A stretch of 18,665 nt of DNA from an uncultured Candidatus Saccharibacteria bacterium (GTDB lineage: Bacteria; Patescibacteriota; Saccharimonadia; Saccharimonadales; Saccharimonadaceae): the NCBI GenBank assembly GCA_937989565.1, contig CALKRM010000018.1:1-18665 (forward strand). The letters are read 5' to 3'. Both the position numbers and the translations under genes were made by a program. The notes under the pieces are model-generated. The model was given only the letters and a program-made list of their open reading frames with translations. It did not search any database and had not been told where the DNA came from. Positions 6,696 through 14,612 of this stretch are shown piece after piece (position 1 is the first letter of the stretch; each line of letters opens with the position of its first letter).

Positions 6696-6962
6696 TTACT
6701 TCTTATCCTTTCCACCGTGTTTACGGAATTTACGAGTTGGACTAAACTCACCGAGCTTATGACCAACCATGTTTTCGGTAATCAGCACTGGTACGTGCAC
6801 TCTACCGTTGTGAACAGCAATCGTTCGACCAACCATCTCTGGGGTGATAGTCGAAGCGCGCGCCCACGTTTTGATAACGGTTCGATCGTCAAGGCTAAGA
6901 GCAGCAATTTTCTTTGCTAGCTTTACATCGACGAATGGACCTTTCTTTAATGAACGACTCAT
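6696..6962 (-). CDS. rpsS: 30S ribosomal protein uS19
   Basis: This 88-aa protein is uS19 of the 30S head, near the A-site finger bridge. The whole family pattern is present: MSRSLKKGPFVDVKLAKKI, then IKTWARASTITPEMVGRTI, VHNGRVHVPVLITENMVG and HKLGEFSPTRKFRKHGG. The length is normal (E. coli 92 aa). An AGAGG ribosome-binding site is formed by the last codons of rplB, with a 6-base spacer between the rplB stop and this ATG. Confidence 0.98.
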   Translation of the reverse strand: MSRSLKKGPFVDVKLAKKIAALSLDDRTVIKTWARASTITPEMVGRTIAVHNGRVHVPVLITENMVGHKLGEFSPTRKFRKHGGKDKK

Positions 6963-6968
6963 CGTGAT

Positions 6969-7808
6969 TTACCTCTTCCTCTTCGCGTCGTGACGCGTGC
7001 GTACGATTAATTTATTCGAGCCTTTACGGCGACGAGTTCGATAACCTAATGTCAATTGACCCCAAGGAGTACGTGGTGCTTTACCAGTACCGTGGCGACC
7101 ACCGTCACCACCACCATGTGGGTGATCTGCGGCGTTCATAACGACACCACGAACGGTTGGGCGAATACCCTTGCGACGTTTGCGACCAGCTGAACCGATC
7201 TTAACATTTTGGTGCTGGACGTTACCAACTACACCGATAGCAGCGGTAGCTTCCAAGCGAACTTTGCGAACTTCACCAGATGGCAATTTGATAGTTGCGT
7301 AGTTGCCTTCTTTTGCCATCAACTGAGCTTTAGCACCGGCAGCGCGTACCATTTGTGCGCCCTTACCAGCGGTCAACTCAATAGCGTAAATCATCGTACC
7401 AACAGGAATAACTGACAATGGCAAACGGTTTGAAGTCTCAATTGGAGCTTCTTCACCAGTTCGGATAGTTTTACCCTTAACCATTGAGGTGTCAGCTAGG
7501 ATGTAGTGGTACAAATTGTACTGATCCTTAACTCGAGCAATACGAGCTGAGCGGTTTGGATCGTATTCGATTTCTTCAATCGTCAAGGTCAAGCCTGCTG
7601 GCAAATTGTGATTCACCAAGCGGTAGTGACGACGAACGCCGCCTCCGCGATGACGAACAGTAATTCGACCTTGGTTGTTGCGACCGGCATTTTGCTTTTT
7701 AGCTTTAATCAGACTTTTAAGAGGTTTTCTTGTTGTAATGTCTGACAAATCCTGACTCGTCATGCCGCGACGAGCAGGAGTGGTTGGATTGTAAGCTTTC
7801 ACTGGCAT
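6969..7808 (-). CDS. rplB: 50S ribosomal protein uL2
   Basis: This 279-aa protein is uL2, which is essential for subunit association and peptidyl transferase activity. The N-terminal OB-fold and the C-terminal SH3-like domain are both present. Diagnostic stretches are GRNNQGRITVRHRGGG, GDGGRHGTGKAPRTPWG and the conserved NAADHPHGGG loop, whose histidine is implicated in the peptidyl transferase centre. It ends with a basic RTRHDAKRKR tail. The length agrees with E. coli (273 aa). The start at 7808 overlaps the rplW stop by one base. Confidence 0.98.
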   Translation of the reverse strand: MPVKAYNPTTPARRGMTSQDLSDITTRKPLKSLIKAKKQNAGRNNQGRITVRHRGGGVRRHYRLVNHNLPAGLTLTIEEIEYDPNRSARIARVKDQYNLYHYILADTSMVKGKTIRTGEEAPIETSNRLPLSVIPVGTMIYAIELTAGKGAQMVRAAGAKAQLMAKEGNYATIKLPSGEVRKVRLEATAAIGVVGNVQHQNVKIGSAGRKRRKGIRPTVRGVVMNAADHPHGGGDGGRHGTGKAPRTPWGQLTLGYRTRRRKGSNKLIVRTRHDAKRKR

Positions 7809-8128
7809 TACTTGGTCTCCTCCATCTGCTGCTCTACTGCGTCAAACACATCGAGCTTATCGCCTTCTTTCAGCGTCACGTAAGCCTTCTTCCAATCCTT
7901 GCGCGTTGTTGTGCCAGGATAACGATTCTTGCCTCGTGAGAAGCGCACAGCCTTGCCGTCTTGTACTAAGGTTTTAACCTTAACTACAGTAACGCCAAAT
8001 TGCGCTTCTACAGCTGATTTGATTTCGTTCTTATTCAAGTTAAGTGGAACGCGTAGCACGTATACACCGTTGGCGCTCTGTGCGTAAGCCTTTTCACTAA
8101 CGCGTGGGATAATAATCGTCTGTTTCAT
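7808..8128 (-). CDS. rplW: 50S ribosomal protein uL23
   Basis: This 106-aa protein is uL23 at the tunnel exit, the main ribosomal contact of trigger factor and SRP. It shows IIIPRVSEKAYAQSANGVYV, then VPLNLNKNEIKSAVEAQFGV, VVKVKTLVQDGK and the G/R/Y-rich RGKNRYPGTTTRKDWKKAYV. It ends LKEGDKLDVFDAVE. The length is normal (E. coli 100 aa). A GGAGG ribosome-binding site lies in the end of rplD, with a single base between the rplD stop and this ATG. Confidence 0.97.
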   Translation of the reverse strand: MKQTIIIPRVSEKAYAQSANGVYVLRVPLNLNKNEIKSAVEAQFGVTVVKVKTLVQDGKAVRFSRGKNRYPGTTTRKDWKKAYVTLKEGDKLDVFDAVEQQMEETK

Positions 8129-8129
8129 A

Positions 8130-8729
8130 TTACGCTTCCTCCTTACCCAACCATGCAGTAATTACAGGTAGAGCTTTCGGTGTTATAACGATTGTATCCG
8201 CATTCAGAATGTGATAAACGCTTAGATAATTAGCGCGAACCACCAAAACGTTCTGAATATTGTTTGTAGCACGCATAAGTTCTGGCGTCTTCTCATCTAC
8301 AACGATCAGAACACGGCGTTCGAACTTGTTGTCAGCTAGGAATGTTGCGACTTCCTTGGTCTTGCCAGTAGTCTTAACGTCTTTGATGACAATTTTCTTA
8401 GCTTCGTTAGCTACGGTCAAAGCTTGGCGAACTGCCACTTTCTTAGCAGTCTTTGACAATTTTTTAGTGTAGTTTTCGTTGCCGCGTGGGCCAAATACCA
8501 CACCACCGCCGCGCCAGATTGGGTTACGGCTTGAGCCGAAACGTGCTCGACCAGTTCCCTTTTGCTTCCATGGTTTTTTACCACCACCAGAAACTTCGCC
8601 GCGCTGCTTGGTTGTAGCGCTAGCTAGGCGTGCGTTTGCCAAGTAGCTGTCATATGCCAATTTCAACAATTCGTGATTTGGCACTTCCACAGCAAAAATG
8701 TCTTTAGGAAGTTTGGTTGAATCTGCCAT
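8130..8729 (-). CDS. rplD: 50S ribosomal protein uL4
   Basis: This 199-aa protein is uL4, which lines the exit tunnel and in many bacteria represses the S10 operon by binding its leader. The extended tunnel loop is clear (GGKKPWKQKGTGRARFGS, then NPIWRGGGVVFGP). The globular domain ends in VRANYLSVYHILNADTIVIT. The length matches E. coli (201 aa). The first codon follows the rplC end in a one-base TAATG overlap. Because rpsJ is on a separate message here, any L4 feedback on the rplC leader would not reach rpsJ. Confidence 0.97.
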   Translation of the reverse strand: MADSTKLPKDIFAVEVPNHELLKLAYDSYLANARLASATTKQRGEVSGGGKKPWKQKGTGRARFGSSRNPIWRGGGVVFGPRGNENYTKKLSKTAKKVAVRQALTVANEAKKIVIKDVKTTGKTKEVATFLADNKFERRVLIVVDEKTPELMRATNNIQNVLVVRANYLSVYHILNADTIVITPKALPVITAWLGKEEA

Positions 8730-9343
8730 TACTTGTTACCTCCTAAAATAATCAGCCCCTTTCGTGGTCCAGGAACAGCGCCCTTAACCCCGATTAGATT
8801 GGTCTCTGGATCAATATATGCCACTTCCAAGTTCTTAACAGTAACACGTTCGTGACCCATGTGGCCAGCCATCGTCTTACCCTTGAAGACTTTTTGTGGA
8901 TACATCGAGCCAATTGAACCTGGCTTACGAGTATTACCTTTACCACCGTGCGTCTTACGATGACGCTTAAAGTTGTGGCGTTTAATGGTTCCAGCGAAAC
9001 CTTTACCTTTGCTGGTTCCGGTTGCATCGACAAAATCGCCGACTTCAAACGCGGAAACATTAATTTCACTGCCAACTTTCAGATCCTCTGGAATCTGGTC
9101 GACACGGAATTCCCGAATATGTTTCGGGGTCACTTGGGCTGGCTTAACGTGTCCAGCCACGGCCTTGCTCAGGTTCTTACCCTCTCCAAAAGCTACCTGT
9201 ACCGCATTGTAACCGTCGGTTTCGACAGTCTTCACCTGAGTAACGGTGACAGGGCCGGCTTGGATCAGCGTTACCGGAATGGCTTTGCCGTCTTCAGCCA
9301 AGAGCTGGGTCATACCAAGTTTGGTACCGAGAAGTGTTTTCAC
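8729..9343 (-). CDS. rplC: 50S ribosomal protein uL3
   Basis: This 204-aa protein is uL3, one of the first proteins to bind 23S rRNA, with a loop that reaches the peptidyl transferase centre. The GTG at 9343 is the start, with GTGAGG upstream. It shows LLGTKLGMTQLLAEDGKAI, GKGFAGTIKRHNFKRHRKTH, then GSIGSMYPQKVFKGKTMAGH and MGHERVTVKNLEV. The loop residue that is the methylated glutamine in E. coli (GSIGQ) is replaced here (GSIGS). It is the first gene of the long ribosomal run and has its own promoter and a roughly 140-base leader, instead of following rpsJ directly. Confidence 0.97.
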   Translation of the reverse strand: MKTLLGTKLGMTQLLAEDGKAIPVTLIQAGPVTVTQVKTVETDGYNAVQVAFGEGKNLSKAVAGHVKPAQVTPKHIREFRVDQIPEDLKVGSEINVSAFEVGDFVDATGTSKGKGFAGTIKRHNFKRHRKTHGGKGNTRKPGSIGSMYPQKVFKGKTMAGHMGHERVTVKNLEVAYIDPETNLIGVKGAVPGPRKGLIILGGNK

Positions 9344-9484
9344 TTTTCCTCACTCCCACTTAAATACTCCTGATGACGTGCGGTTTCTGGGTTCTGGGAG
9401 AACGTTAAATGTAAACATCCGCTCATAACCAGACCTGCTCATTCACCAAGGAGAACAGTTGATATTACGCGTAATAGAAATTAC
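9344..9484 (-). promoter_or_regulatory. Structured 5' leader of the rplC operon (candidate)
   Basis: The stretch between the predicted transcription start (about 9484) and the rplC GTG has no gene but holds several complementary segments. At the very 5' end, three arms (9480-9484, 9471-9475, 9464-9468) can form two mutually exclusive hairpins. The first pairs GTAAT with ATTAC around a UUCU loop; the second pairs ATTAC with GTAAT around GC, part of a perfect 14-base palindrome at 9463-9476. Further on, CCAGACC (9429-9435) and GGTTCTGG (9390-9397) pair with a single bulge. Autogenous control by a ribosomal protein is an inference from position; I cannot match it to a known leader family. Confidence 0.45.
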
Positions 9485-9490
9485 TTCACT

Positions 9491-9520
9491 ATTCTAGCAT
9501 AAAATAATAATAAAAGTCAA
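9491..9520 (-). promoter_or_regulatory. Promoter of the rplC-rpsH operon
   Basis: On the minus strand, TTGACT (-35, 9515-9520) is followed after 18 bases by TAGAAT (-10, 9491-9496), with TGC immediately upstream of the -10. It is one of the best promoter matches in the window. It starts within 5 bases of the stop of the upstream 97-aa gene, with no terminator visible in between, so some read-through from the upstream unit is possible. Confidence 0.8.
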
Positions 9521-9524
9521 CTTC

Positions 9525-9818
9525 CTATACAGCCATGTTAGGGGATTCTGACTCAGCGTCAACATTATCTTCTTCACCGCTAGCTAAATTACTGTCAATC
9601 GCTGCGATTACATCAAGCATAGCGTTCAACTTAGCAGACTCTTCTGTAATCTCTCCCGCAACCCTGAATGCTTCTTTTAGTAACCCCGAGTCATCTCCGC
9701 GAGCTAGCTCTAATATTATAGGCAGCTTGTCCTCAGCTGGAACGTTTGCTCCTATCGCTAGAGATTTTACACTACCAACAACTTGCTCTCTTAATGCTAA
9801 TAATTCTTCTCTGTTCAT
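9525..9818 (-). CDS. Unrecognised small acidic helical protein downstream of the 1341-aa gene
   Basis: I do not recognise this 97-aa protein. The start at 9818 (MNREELLALREQVV) is fixed by a strong AAGGAGGG ribosome-binding site 7 bases upstream; an earlier in-frame start ten codons upstream would include that site. The sequence is predicted largely helical (about residues 1-25, 29-55 and 57-76), soluble, with no cysteine and no signal peptide. It ends in an acidic, probably disordered tail (about residues 77-97, SGEEDNVDAESESPN). It lies 54 bases after the 1341-aa gene, on the same strand and probably the same message. Its size and fold class resemble the 101-aa protein on the other side of that gene, though I see no clear sequence similarity. 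A partner or chaperone role for the large protein is possible but only inferred. Confidence 0.82.
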   Translation of the reverse strand: MNREELLALREQVVGSVKSLAIGANVPAEDKLPIILELARGDDSGLLKEAFRVAGEITEESAKLNAMLDVIAAIDSNLASGEEDNVDAESESPNMAV

Positions 9819-9872
9819 AAATTTGCCCTCCTTTATTATTCTAATCAATGAACTTTAACTAATAAAATTAAT

Positions 9873-12800
9873 TTAAGCTGGTATTAGAGCACCACTGCCA
9901 TGTCTATGTCCGCGGCTATCCACATATGGTTTTCCATACAATTGATCATGCTTGCTCCTTCCAAAAGATTTTAAGTATTTCTTGATATATTTACGCCCGG
10001 CCTTTGTAAATTTGAATTTAACGCCATTATCGGTATCTTCTAATGTATAGGCGCCAGGAACATTTTTAAATACCAGCGACAGAACTCTTGCGCGATACTC
10101 TGGACCTGCAATAGCCAACTCTTCGCTCATATTTAACTCTAAGACCTTAATCATCTTAGCGGACAGTTTATCTGATCTATTTTGACGATTATGACTGCCC
10201 GATGTACGAGGAGAATATCCACCTGCACCATCAGAGAACGCACCAGGGCCGCTCTCGTTAAACCAAACACTCTGCCAGAATTTTCCATCCATATATCTAC
10301 TAATAAGCCTCTCAGCATCAGTATCTACAGTAGAGCCACTAACAAGACGTCCAACTCTCCTATTTACATTTGCTGAAACGCTCCCATTATAATTATAATA
10401 CCCCCCGTTGCTACCATCTGTAAAACGCCCTGCTCGAGCAGTGTTTATCCTTGCACCAATTTCAATATCATCAGACCCAGCTCCCGAATACACTCTCACA
10501 TCACCAATTCCATTAACAGCAGCAACAGTCGATGCCCTGGCGCCAAAATTCGCTCCACCAGTACCCACATCTCCTCCTATAGCCCTAATCGCAGATATAT
10601 TCGTCTCCATATCCATCACTAACCCAAAGCCTGGATATTTTTCATACTGATCAGTACCAAACCTCGTTACCCCCTTAAAGATATCCGTTTCTGGATACTT
10701 AGAGAAAGCACGTCTGATATCTCGCCAGGCATGCTTAGACATTCCTCTAATATCGGCATCATATCGCTGTATGATAGCGTCTTGAGAAGGAGATCTTTTC
10801 CCGTTCTCAATTTGCTGTTGCAGCCATAGCAGCGCCGCGCTCTGTAGGTCTTGCGCCACATAACCAATTACTCCACCAGTCTTTTCTACAGATTCTCTAT
10901 TGTATTCACGTTCAATAGTAGCAATTCTCAAATGAGGAAAATCTTTACGTGCTCGATCAATTTCAGCTATCGTCTTACGTATATTAGATGCTTTCTTTGA
11001 GTCAGACTTTGCCTCATCTAACCAGTTCACGTTTAATAAAATCAGAGATTTCTCAATGTCATCGTTATCCTGCCGAGCGAGAAGTCCTAAGGTGTTATAA
11101 ATATTCTCCGACTCACTAGCAGCAGCAACGGGTATTGTCACGACAAAGTCAATATCTCCCGGAGCCTGCTGTAACTCCTTAGAATTGTTGATCCCCTGTT
11201 CAATCTGATCGACATAATCAGACCCTCTGGTACCCGCTAGCCATTGCTTATACCTTACAGCTTCTTCACCTAGCTCTAAGGTAGCATTACTGTTCTCCTT
11301 CAATCTTGGAGAAATATCTTCAAGCTGAGATTCGTACCGCTCCGCGTATCCATTGCGATATTGATTGTAGTAGTTGGATCGTCTTCTTGCTATCTTTTCC
11401 AATGGCCTCCTCGTTACAATCCCTGGCAAGTAAAATCCCTCAACGACATTCGGTTTACTCACTTCTATTGGAGGAAATGTCATCTTTGTTTCATAGGCAA
11501 TATGACTCGTAGGTACCTCGACAGGAGTTGAAATAGTTGTTATAGAATTATTTCCTTCCATAGCTGCCATAGGAGCTACATGAGTTATTCCGTCTGAATC
11601 GACGTCTTGAACAGAAACGACTTCTCCATAAGCACCATTAAATTCCATCTGGCCATGTTCATCAACTGAGAATAGGCTTGCGGCTGGACTATCTGGAGGA
11701 ATATTTATACTGCCATCCGGCGCAATATCAACCATAAATACCCTATCTTGATTATCTATGGAGGCGGACACTGCAAACTTTAATGAACCGTTCTGAGTAC
11801 CATCAGACCAAGACGCACTGTCATGGCCATAATAAGAACCATCGTTTGTCATATCAGCTATTGATAGTCTAATAGACCCGTCAGCGCCCCGCTCTTCCCA
11901 GTGGAGATTCAACTCATTACCGTCAGATACTCCAGGAGTATTGTTATCATACCAAAAATCTCGCGTAATATTCGTAGTTTTAGATTGATAATGATCTAAA
12001 TATTCATTTACACTCAAGTATCGAGACGTCAGTTCTTTACCATCCACTGTAGATGATAGGTTCTCAATCACAACACCTTTTCCCTGTAGATATTCCTGGG
12101 AGGATTGAGACAATGAGCCGTTCGCTTCAAATGAAATATTATGAGCAAACAGTTTGTTATCTGGACCAATTATATTAGCAGTTCCGTCGTCGTTATAGGT
12201 AAATTTATAATTATCCGGCAATTTAACATTCCCGTCACCGTTACCAATACTGTGCGAAGAATACGTATCTGAGCTTAAAATAGTATTACCACTAGAGCCT
12301 TCTCTATGGAATATTGCGTCTAGTACTGTCTGTCTATCTCCCTTAGTATCACCCGAAATGGCTCTCTCGAGAAGTCCGTCATACCCTGAGGTAAATAAAG
12401 CCGCAGCTTCTTGTACAACTACACTAGCCGCAAGTCCAGAAGCAAATCCAATAGCAGTCGACTTGGCTGTATTCTTTAAGCGTAGCCTCTTAAATAGCTG
12501 ATCTTTCTTGTCCTTATCTTCACTAAGAGACTGCATCAGTTCTGTCGACTTGTTTATCGCATCGTTTATTGTATCGTTTTTATCAATACCTAAATCTCTA
12601 CGAAATTCTTCTGGCAGCTCTCCCAACTTACCTTTCAGCTTAACCTTAGCTTCGGCTATTGCAACATCTAAATCAAATCTCTCAATTTCCACATTTTCTG
12701 CGCTTGAATATGAGATAAAATCAGCACGTTCTCTATCCGACATGGCGGTTCTAGATGCTGCATTAACAAGAGATTCGTAGCCCTTTTGCAATTCTTCGGG

Positions 12801-13898
12801 AGACGGATCGTCTCTATCGATAAATTCTCTTAATGAATTAGTCAAGTGCTCAGCATTAACCGTATTGTAGCGGAACTTGTCCATCTCTTCTCTACGACTT
12901 TCATTATCAAACGATCCGCCTTGAGCCATCTCTCTAGAATGCACGCTTCGCTCCTTTCCTAGCCTACCGTATTCACGTACGCCAGATAATACGCCCGTGA
13001 GTCCGCCAGGTAAAACAGTTACGCCAAGAGCCTTAGCAAGAGAACCCTTGCCAACCCGAAAAACGCCAGTAGCGACTGCCGCAGCCAAGCCTATAACCTC
13101 CGGATTAACCACCGTCCCAACTTTTGAATCTTGAACCTTTTCGACAATTTTATCAACCTTACTTTGATAAGCTTCCGTACGAACACCAGAACGAGATTCT
13201 CCATAGTAAATCTTCATGCCCTGTATAACAGCATCAACGCTCTCCCCATGATCAATCCGCTCTTTGACAGCCTGCGCAATCTCCCAGATATTGTCAATTT
13301 TTAGATCGCCCTCACCAATAAGTCCATCGCCATTTCCATATTGGTTCAACTGACGCAATATCCTGTTCTTTGCCTCGTCAAAAGATTTTTTATCACCAAG
13401 TCTACTATCTCCCTTAGCAAAATTCTCAATAAGCTTCTTCACGGATTTGCCAAACGGAGAATCATCGGCTAGCTCCTTTCGAATTTCACCGGCTTCGATA
13501 TGAATACTCTCATCATATTCAGAAGCAAAACGGTCAATAGTCGCACCCGTAGCCGCATCCCATAGAGATTTGTCATCAGTATATAAAGAAGTTATTCCAT
13601 TTTCTTTAGCAATCCTCTTTCCTTCTTCGTAATACTTATTACGCAAATAAGGAGTAGTAACACCATTTTCACCCCGCCATATGTCACGCAAAAACTTCCT
13701 AATTTTGCCGTGATTTTCAGCGAATTCATAATCCTCTTCTCTAATGCGAGTTTCGGCATAATCTCTTGCTGCAGCATTTATATCACGCGATTGGTCGACA
13801 ACAGCAATAGTTAACGGCTTATCGTTAGGATTTGCTGCTTGATTTACGCTGACCAGCATCGGATCTGTAGATGGTATTGGTTCTGTAGTAGTTGACAT
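9873..13898 (-). CDS. Giant 1341-aa protein with C-terminal GT2-like (GT-A) glycosyltransferase domain
   Basis: There is no recognised whole-length family. Residues about 1-260 are mainly helical and charged, without a signal peptide, with one degenerate EF-hand-like loop near 187-198. Short weakly hydrophobic stretches lie at about 266-281, 288-306 and 480-503, and residues 320-475 are helical. Residues about 540-800 look beta-rich with many Asp/Gly/Asn turns. Residues about 914-1160 read as a family-2-like GT-A glycosyltransferase: DFVVTIPVAAASESENIYNTL at the nucleotide-binding start (residues 917-937), the metal site D1047-A-D1049 and GGANFGARAS at 1114-1123. D1143-D1144 in SDDIEIGARI sit at the usual catalytic ED position. 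A basic tail follows. The ATG is 6 bases after the upstream stop with no good ribosome-binding site, suggesting coupling. Arg AGA/AGG and Ile ATA codons are common, unlike the ribosomal genes. The substrate, location and biological role are unknown. Confidence 0.88.
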   Translation of the reverse strand: MSTTTEPIPSTDPMLVSVNQAANPNDKPLTIAVVDQSRDINAAARDYAETRIREEDYEFAENHGKIRKFLRDIWRGENGVTTPYLRNKYYEEGKRIAKENGITSLYTDDKSLWDAATGATIDRFASEYDESIHIEAGEIRKELADDSPFGKSVKKLIENFAKGDSRLGDKKSFDEAKNRILRQLNQYGNGDGLIGEGDLKIDNIWEIAQAVKERIDHGESVDAVIQGMKIYYGESRSGVRTEAYQSKVDKIVEKVQDSKVGTVVNPEVIGLAAAVATGVFRVGKGSLAKALGVTVLPGGLTGVLSGVREYGRLGKERSVHSREMAQGGSFDNESRREEMDKFRYNTVNAEHLTNSLREFIDRDDPSPEELQKGYESLVNAASRTAMSDRERADFISYSSAENVEIERFDLDVAIAEAKVKLKGKLGELPEEFRRDLGIDKNDTINDAINKSTELMQSLSEDKDKKDQLFKRLRLKNTAKSTAIGFASGLAASVVVQEAAALFTSGYDGLLERAISGDTKGDRQTVLDAIFHREGSSGNTILSSDTYSSHSIGNGDGNVKLPDNYKFTYNDDGTANIIGPDNKLFAHNISFEANGSLSQSSQEYLQGKGVVIENLSSTVDGKELTSRYLSVNEYLDHYQSKTTNITRDFWYDNNTPGVSDGNELNLHWEERGADGSIRLSIADMTNDGSYYGHDSASWSDGTQNGSLKFAVSASIDNQDRVFMVDIAPDGSINIPPDSPAASLFSVDEHGQMEFNGAYGEVVSVQDVDSDGITHVAPMAAMEGNNSITTISTPVEVPTSHIAYETKMTFPPIEVSKPNVVEGFYLPGIVTRRPLEKIARRRSNYYNQYRNGYAERYESQLEDISPRLKENSNATLELGEEAVRYKQWLAGTRGSDYVDQIEQGINNSKELQQAPGDIDFVVTIPVAAASESENIYNTLGLLARQDNDDIEKSLILLNVNWLDEAKSDSKKASNIRKTIAEIDRARKDFPHLRIATIEREYNRESVEKTGGVIGYVAQDLQSAALLWLQQQIENGKRSPSQDAIIQRYDADIRGMSKHAWRDIRRAFSKYPETDIFKGVTRFGTDQYEKYPGFGLVMDMETNISAIRAIGGDVGTGGANFGARASTVAAVNGIGDVRVYSGAGSDDIEIGARINTARAGRFTDGSNGGYYNYNGSVSANVNRRVGRLVSGSTVDTDAERLISRYMDGKFWQSVWFNESGPGAFSDGAGGYSPRTSGSHNRQNRSDKLSAKMIKVLELNMSEELAIAGPEYRARVLSLVFKNVPGAYTLEDTDNGVKFKFTKAGRKYIKKYLKSFGRSKHDQLYGKPYVDSRGHRHGSGALIPA

Positions 13899-13904
13899 AC
13901 TTAT

Positions 13905-14210
13905 TTAATTATCTCCAAGATATAATGATCTAAAGCGTAACATTGTCTCAAGTGCCACTCTTTGCGTATCAATATTACAACTTGCTATATACTGCTGAAC
14001 ACCTTGTTCATTTACACCCTGATCTAATAGTTTATTTAGCTCATCAACCTGGTCTTCAGATAGTGCTTCAATTATCGCTCTATCGATTTGACTCAGTAGC
14101 CTATTCTTTAAATCTTCTTCAAGTTGTCTACGCACGTCACTGTCAAGGGTTTTATAACCCTTAGCGTCTATAATATCACTTATAAATTTAGATAAAGCAT
14201 CCTGATTCAT
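13905..14210 (-). CDS. Small helical protein (DUF5663-like?) upstream of the 1341-aa gene
   Basis: This 101-aa protein is predicted almost wholly helical: MNQDALSKFISDIIDAKGY, then LEEDLKNRLLSQIDRAIIEAL and DQVDELNKLLDQGVNEQGV, ending TMLRFRSLYLGDN. The overall pattern reminds me of the short DUF5663-type proteins of Patescibacteria, but that is from memory and unverified. The ATG at 14210 is preferred over the GTG at 14216 because AAAGGAG sits 7 bases before the ATG and only one base before the GTG. The 1341-aa gene starts 6 bases after its stop (TAA then ATAAGTATG), so the two are very probably co-translated. This pairing suggests the small protein acts with the large one. Function is unknown. 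Confidence 0.85.
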   Translation of the reverse strand: MNQDALSKFISDIIDAKGYKTLDSDVRRQLEEDLKNRLLSQIDRAIIEALSEDQVDELNKLLDQGVNEQGVQQYIASCNIDTQRVALETMLRFRSLYLGDN

Positions 14211-14267
14211 TGCCACACTCCTTTAACGATTAATATAATATAAAGTATCAAAATAGTACAGCATAAG

Positions 14268-14600
14268 CTAAATCATCACGCCAACCGGCGTAAACGAAGT
14301 CAGAATTGCCATGAAAATTATCGTGACATACCAAATTTTCCGATTGAATTGGTATTTCTCAATCTTTAATACCAATAGCAACGCAATAAATAGCCCGGCA
14401 GGAATAGCCTGAACGACCAAACCGCCAACTTCAATTGGATTTTTTAGACGAAGCCACAGCGCACTTAATATCACAAAAACCACCAATTTCAAGAAAAATG
14501 AGCCATCATTATCATAAATGCGTTCGCGACCTTTGCGACTAAACAGCTCGCTAGACTTCGAGCGATTGCGAGCATAAGTACGAGTTTTTTGTTTTGTCAT
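14268..14600 (-). CDS. Unrecognised 110-aa membrane protein after rpsJ
   Basis: This 110-aa protein has a strongly basic N-terminus (TKQKTRTYARNRSKSSELF, residues 2-20) and three predicted membrane helices at about 35-52, 58-80 and 88-107. No known motif is visible. A near-ideal promoter (14613-14642) puts the transcription start 6-8 bases before the ATG, and the stretch before the ATG (CCATTTAGCTT) has no ribosome-binding site. The message should be nearly leaderless. The gene stands between the rpsJ terminator and the three-gene set of the 1341-aa protein, and I see no terminator after it. The promoter upstream of this gene may therefore also serve that set. The basic amino end could contact ribosomes or nucleic acid at the membrane, but this is a guess. 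Confidence 0.8.
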   Translation of the reverse strand: MTKQKTRTYARNRSKSSELFSRKGRERIYDNDGSFFLKLVVFVILSALWLRLKNPIEVGGLVVQAIPAGLFIALLLVLKIEKYQFNRKIWYVTIIFMAILTSFTPVGVMI

Positions 14601-14612
14601 AAGCTAAATGGA

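Noticed and set aside
8948..9373. 141-codon plus-strand open frame antisense to rplC
   Set aside because: It covers the conserved L3 gene and its leader in the opposite direction; the composition is that of a shadow frame.
13301..13337. EF-hand calcium site in the N-terminal part of the giant protein
   Set aside because: The loop has N, D, G, I and D at positions 3, 5, 6, 8 and 12 but Tyr at position 1, and there is no second copy, so it is too degenerate to call.
9873..13898. Classification of the giant protein as a clostridial-type glucosylating toxin
   Set aside because: The glycosyltransferase-like part is C-terminal, not N-terminal, and no autoprotease, repeat-binding or signal region typical of those toxins is visible.
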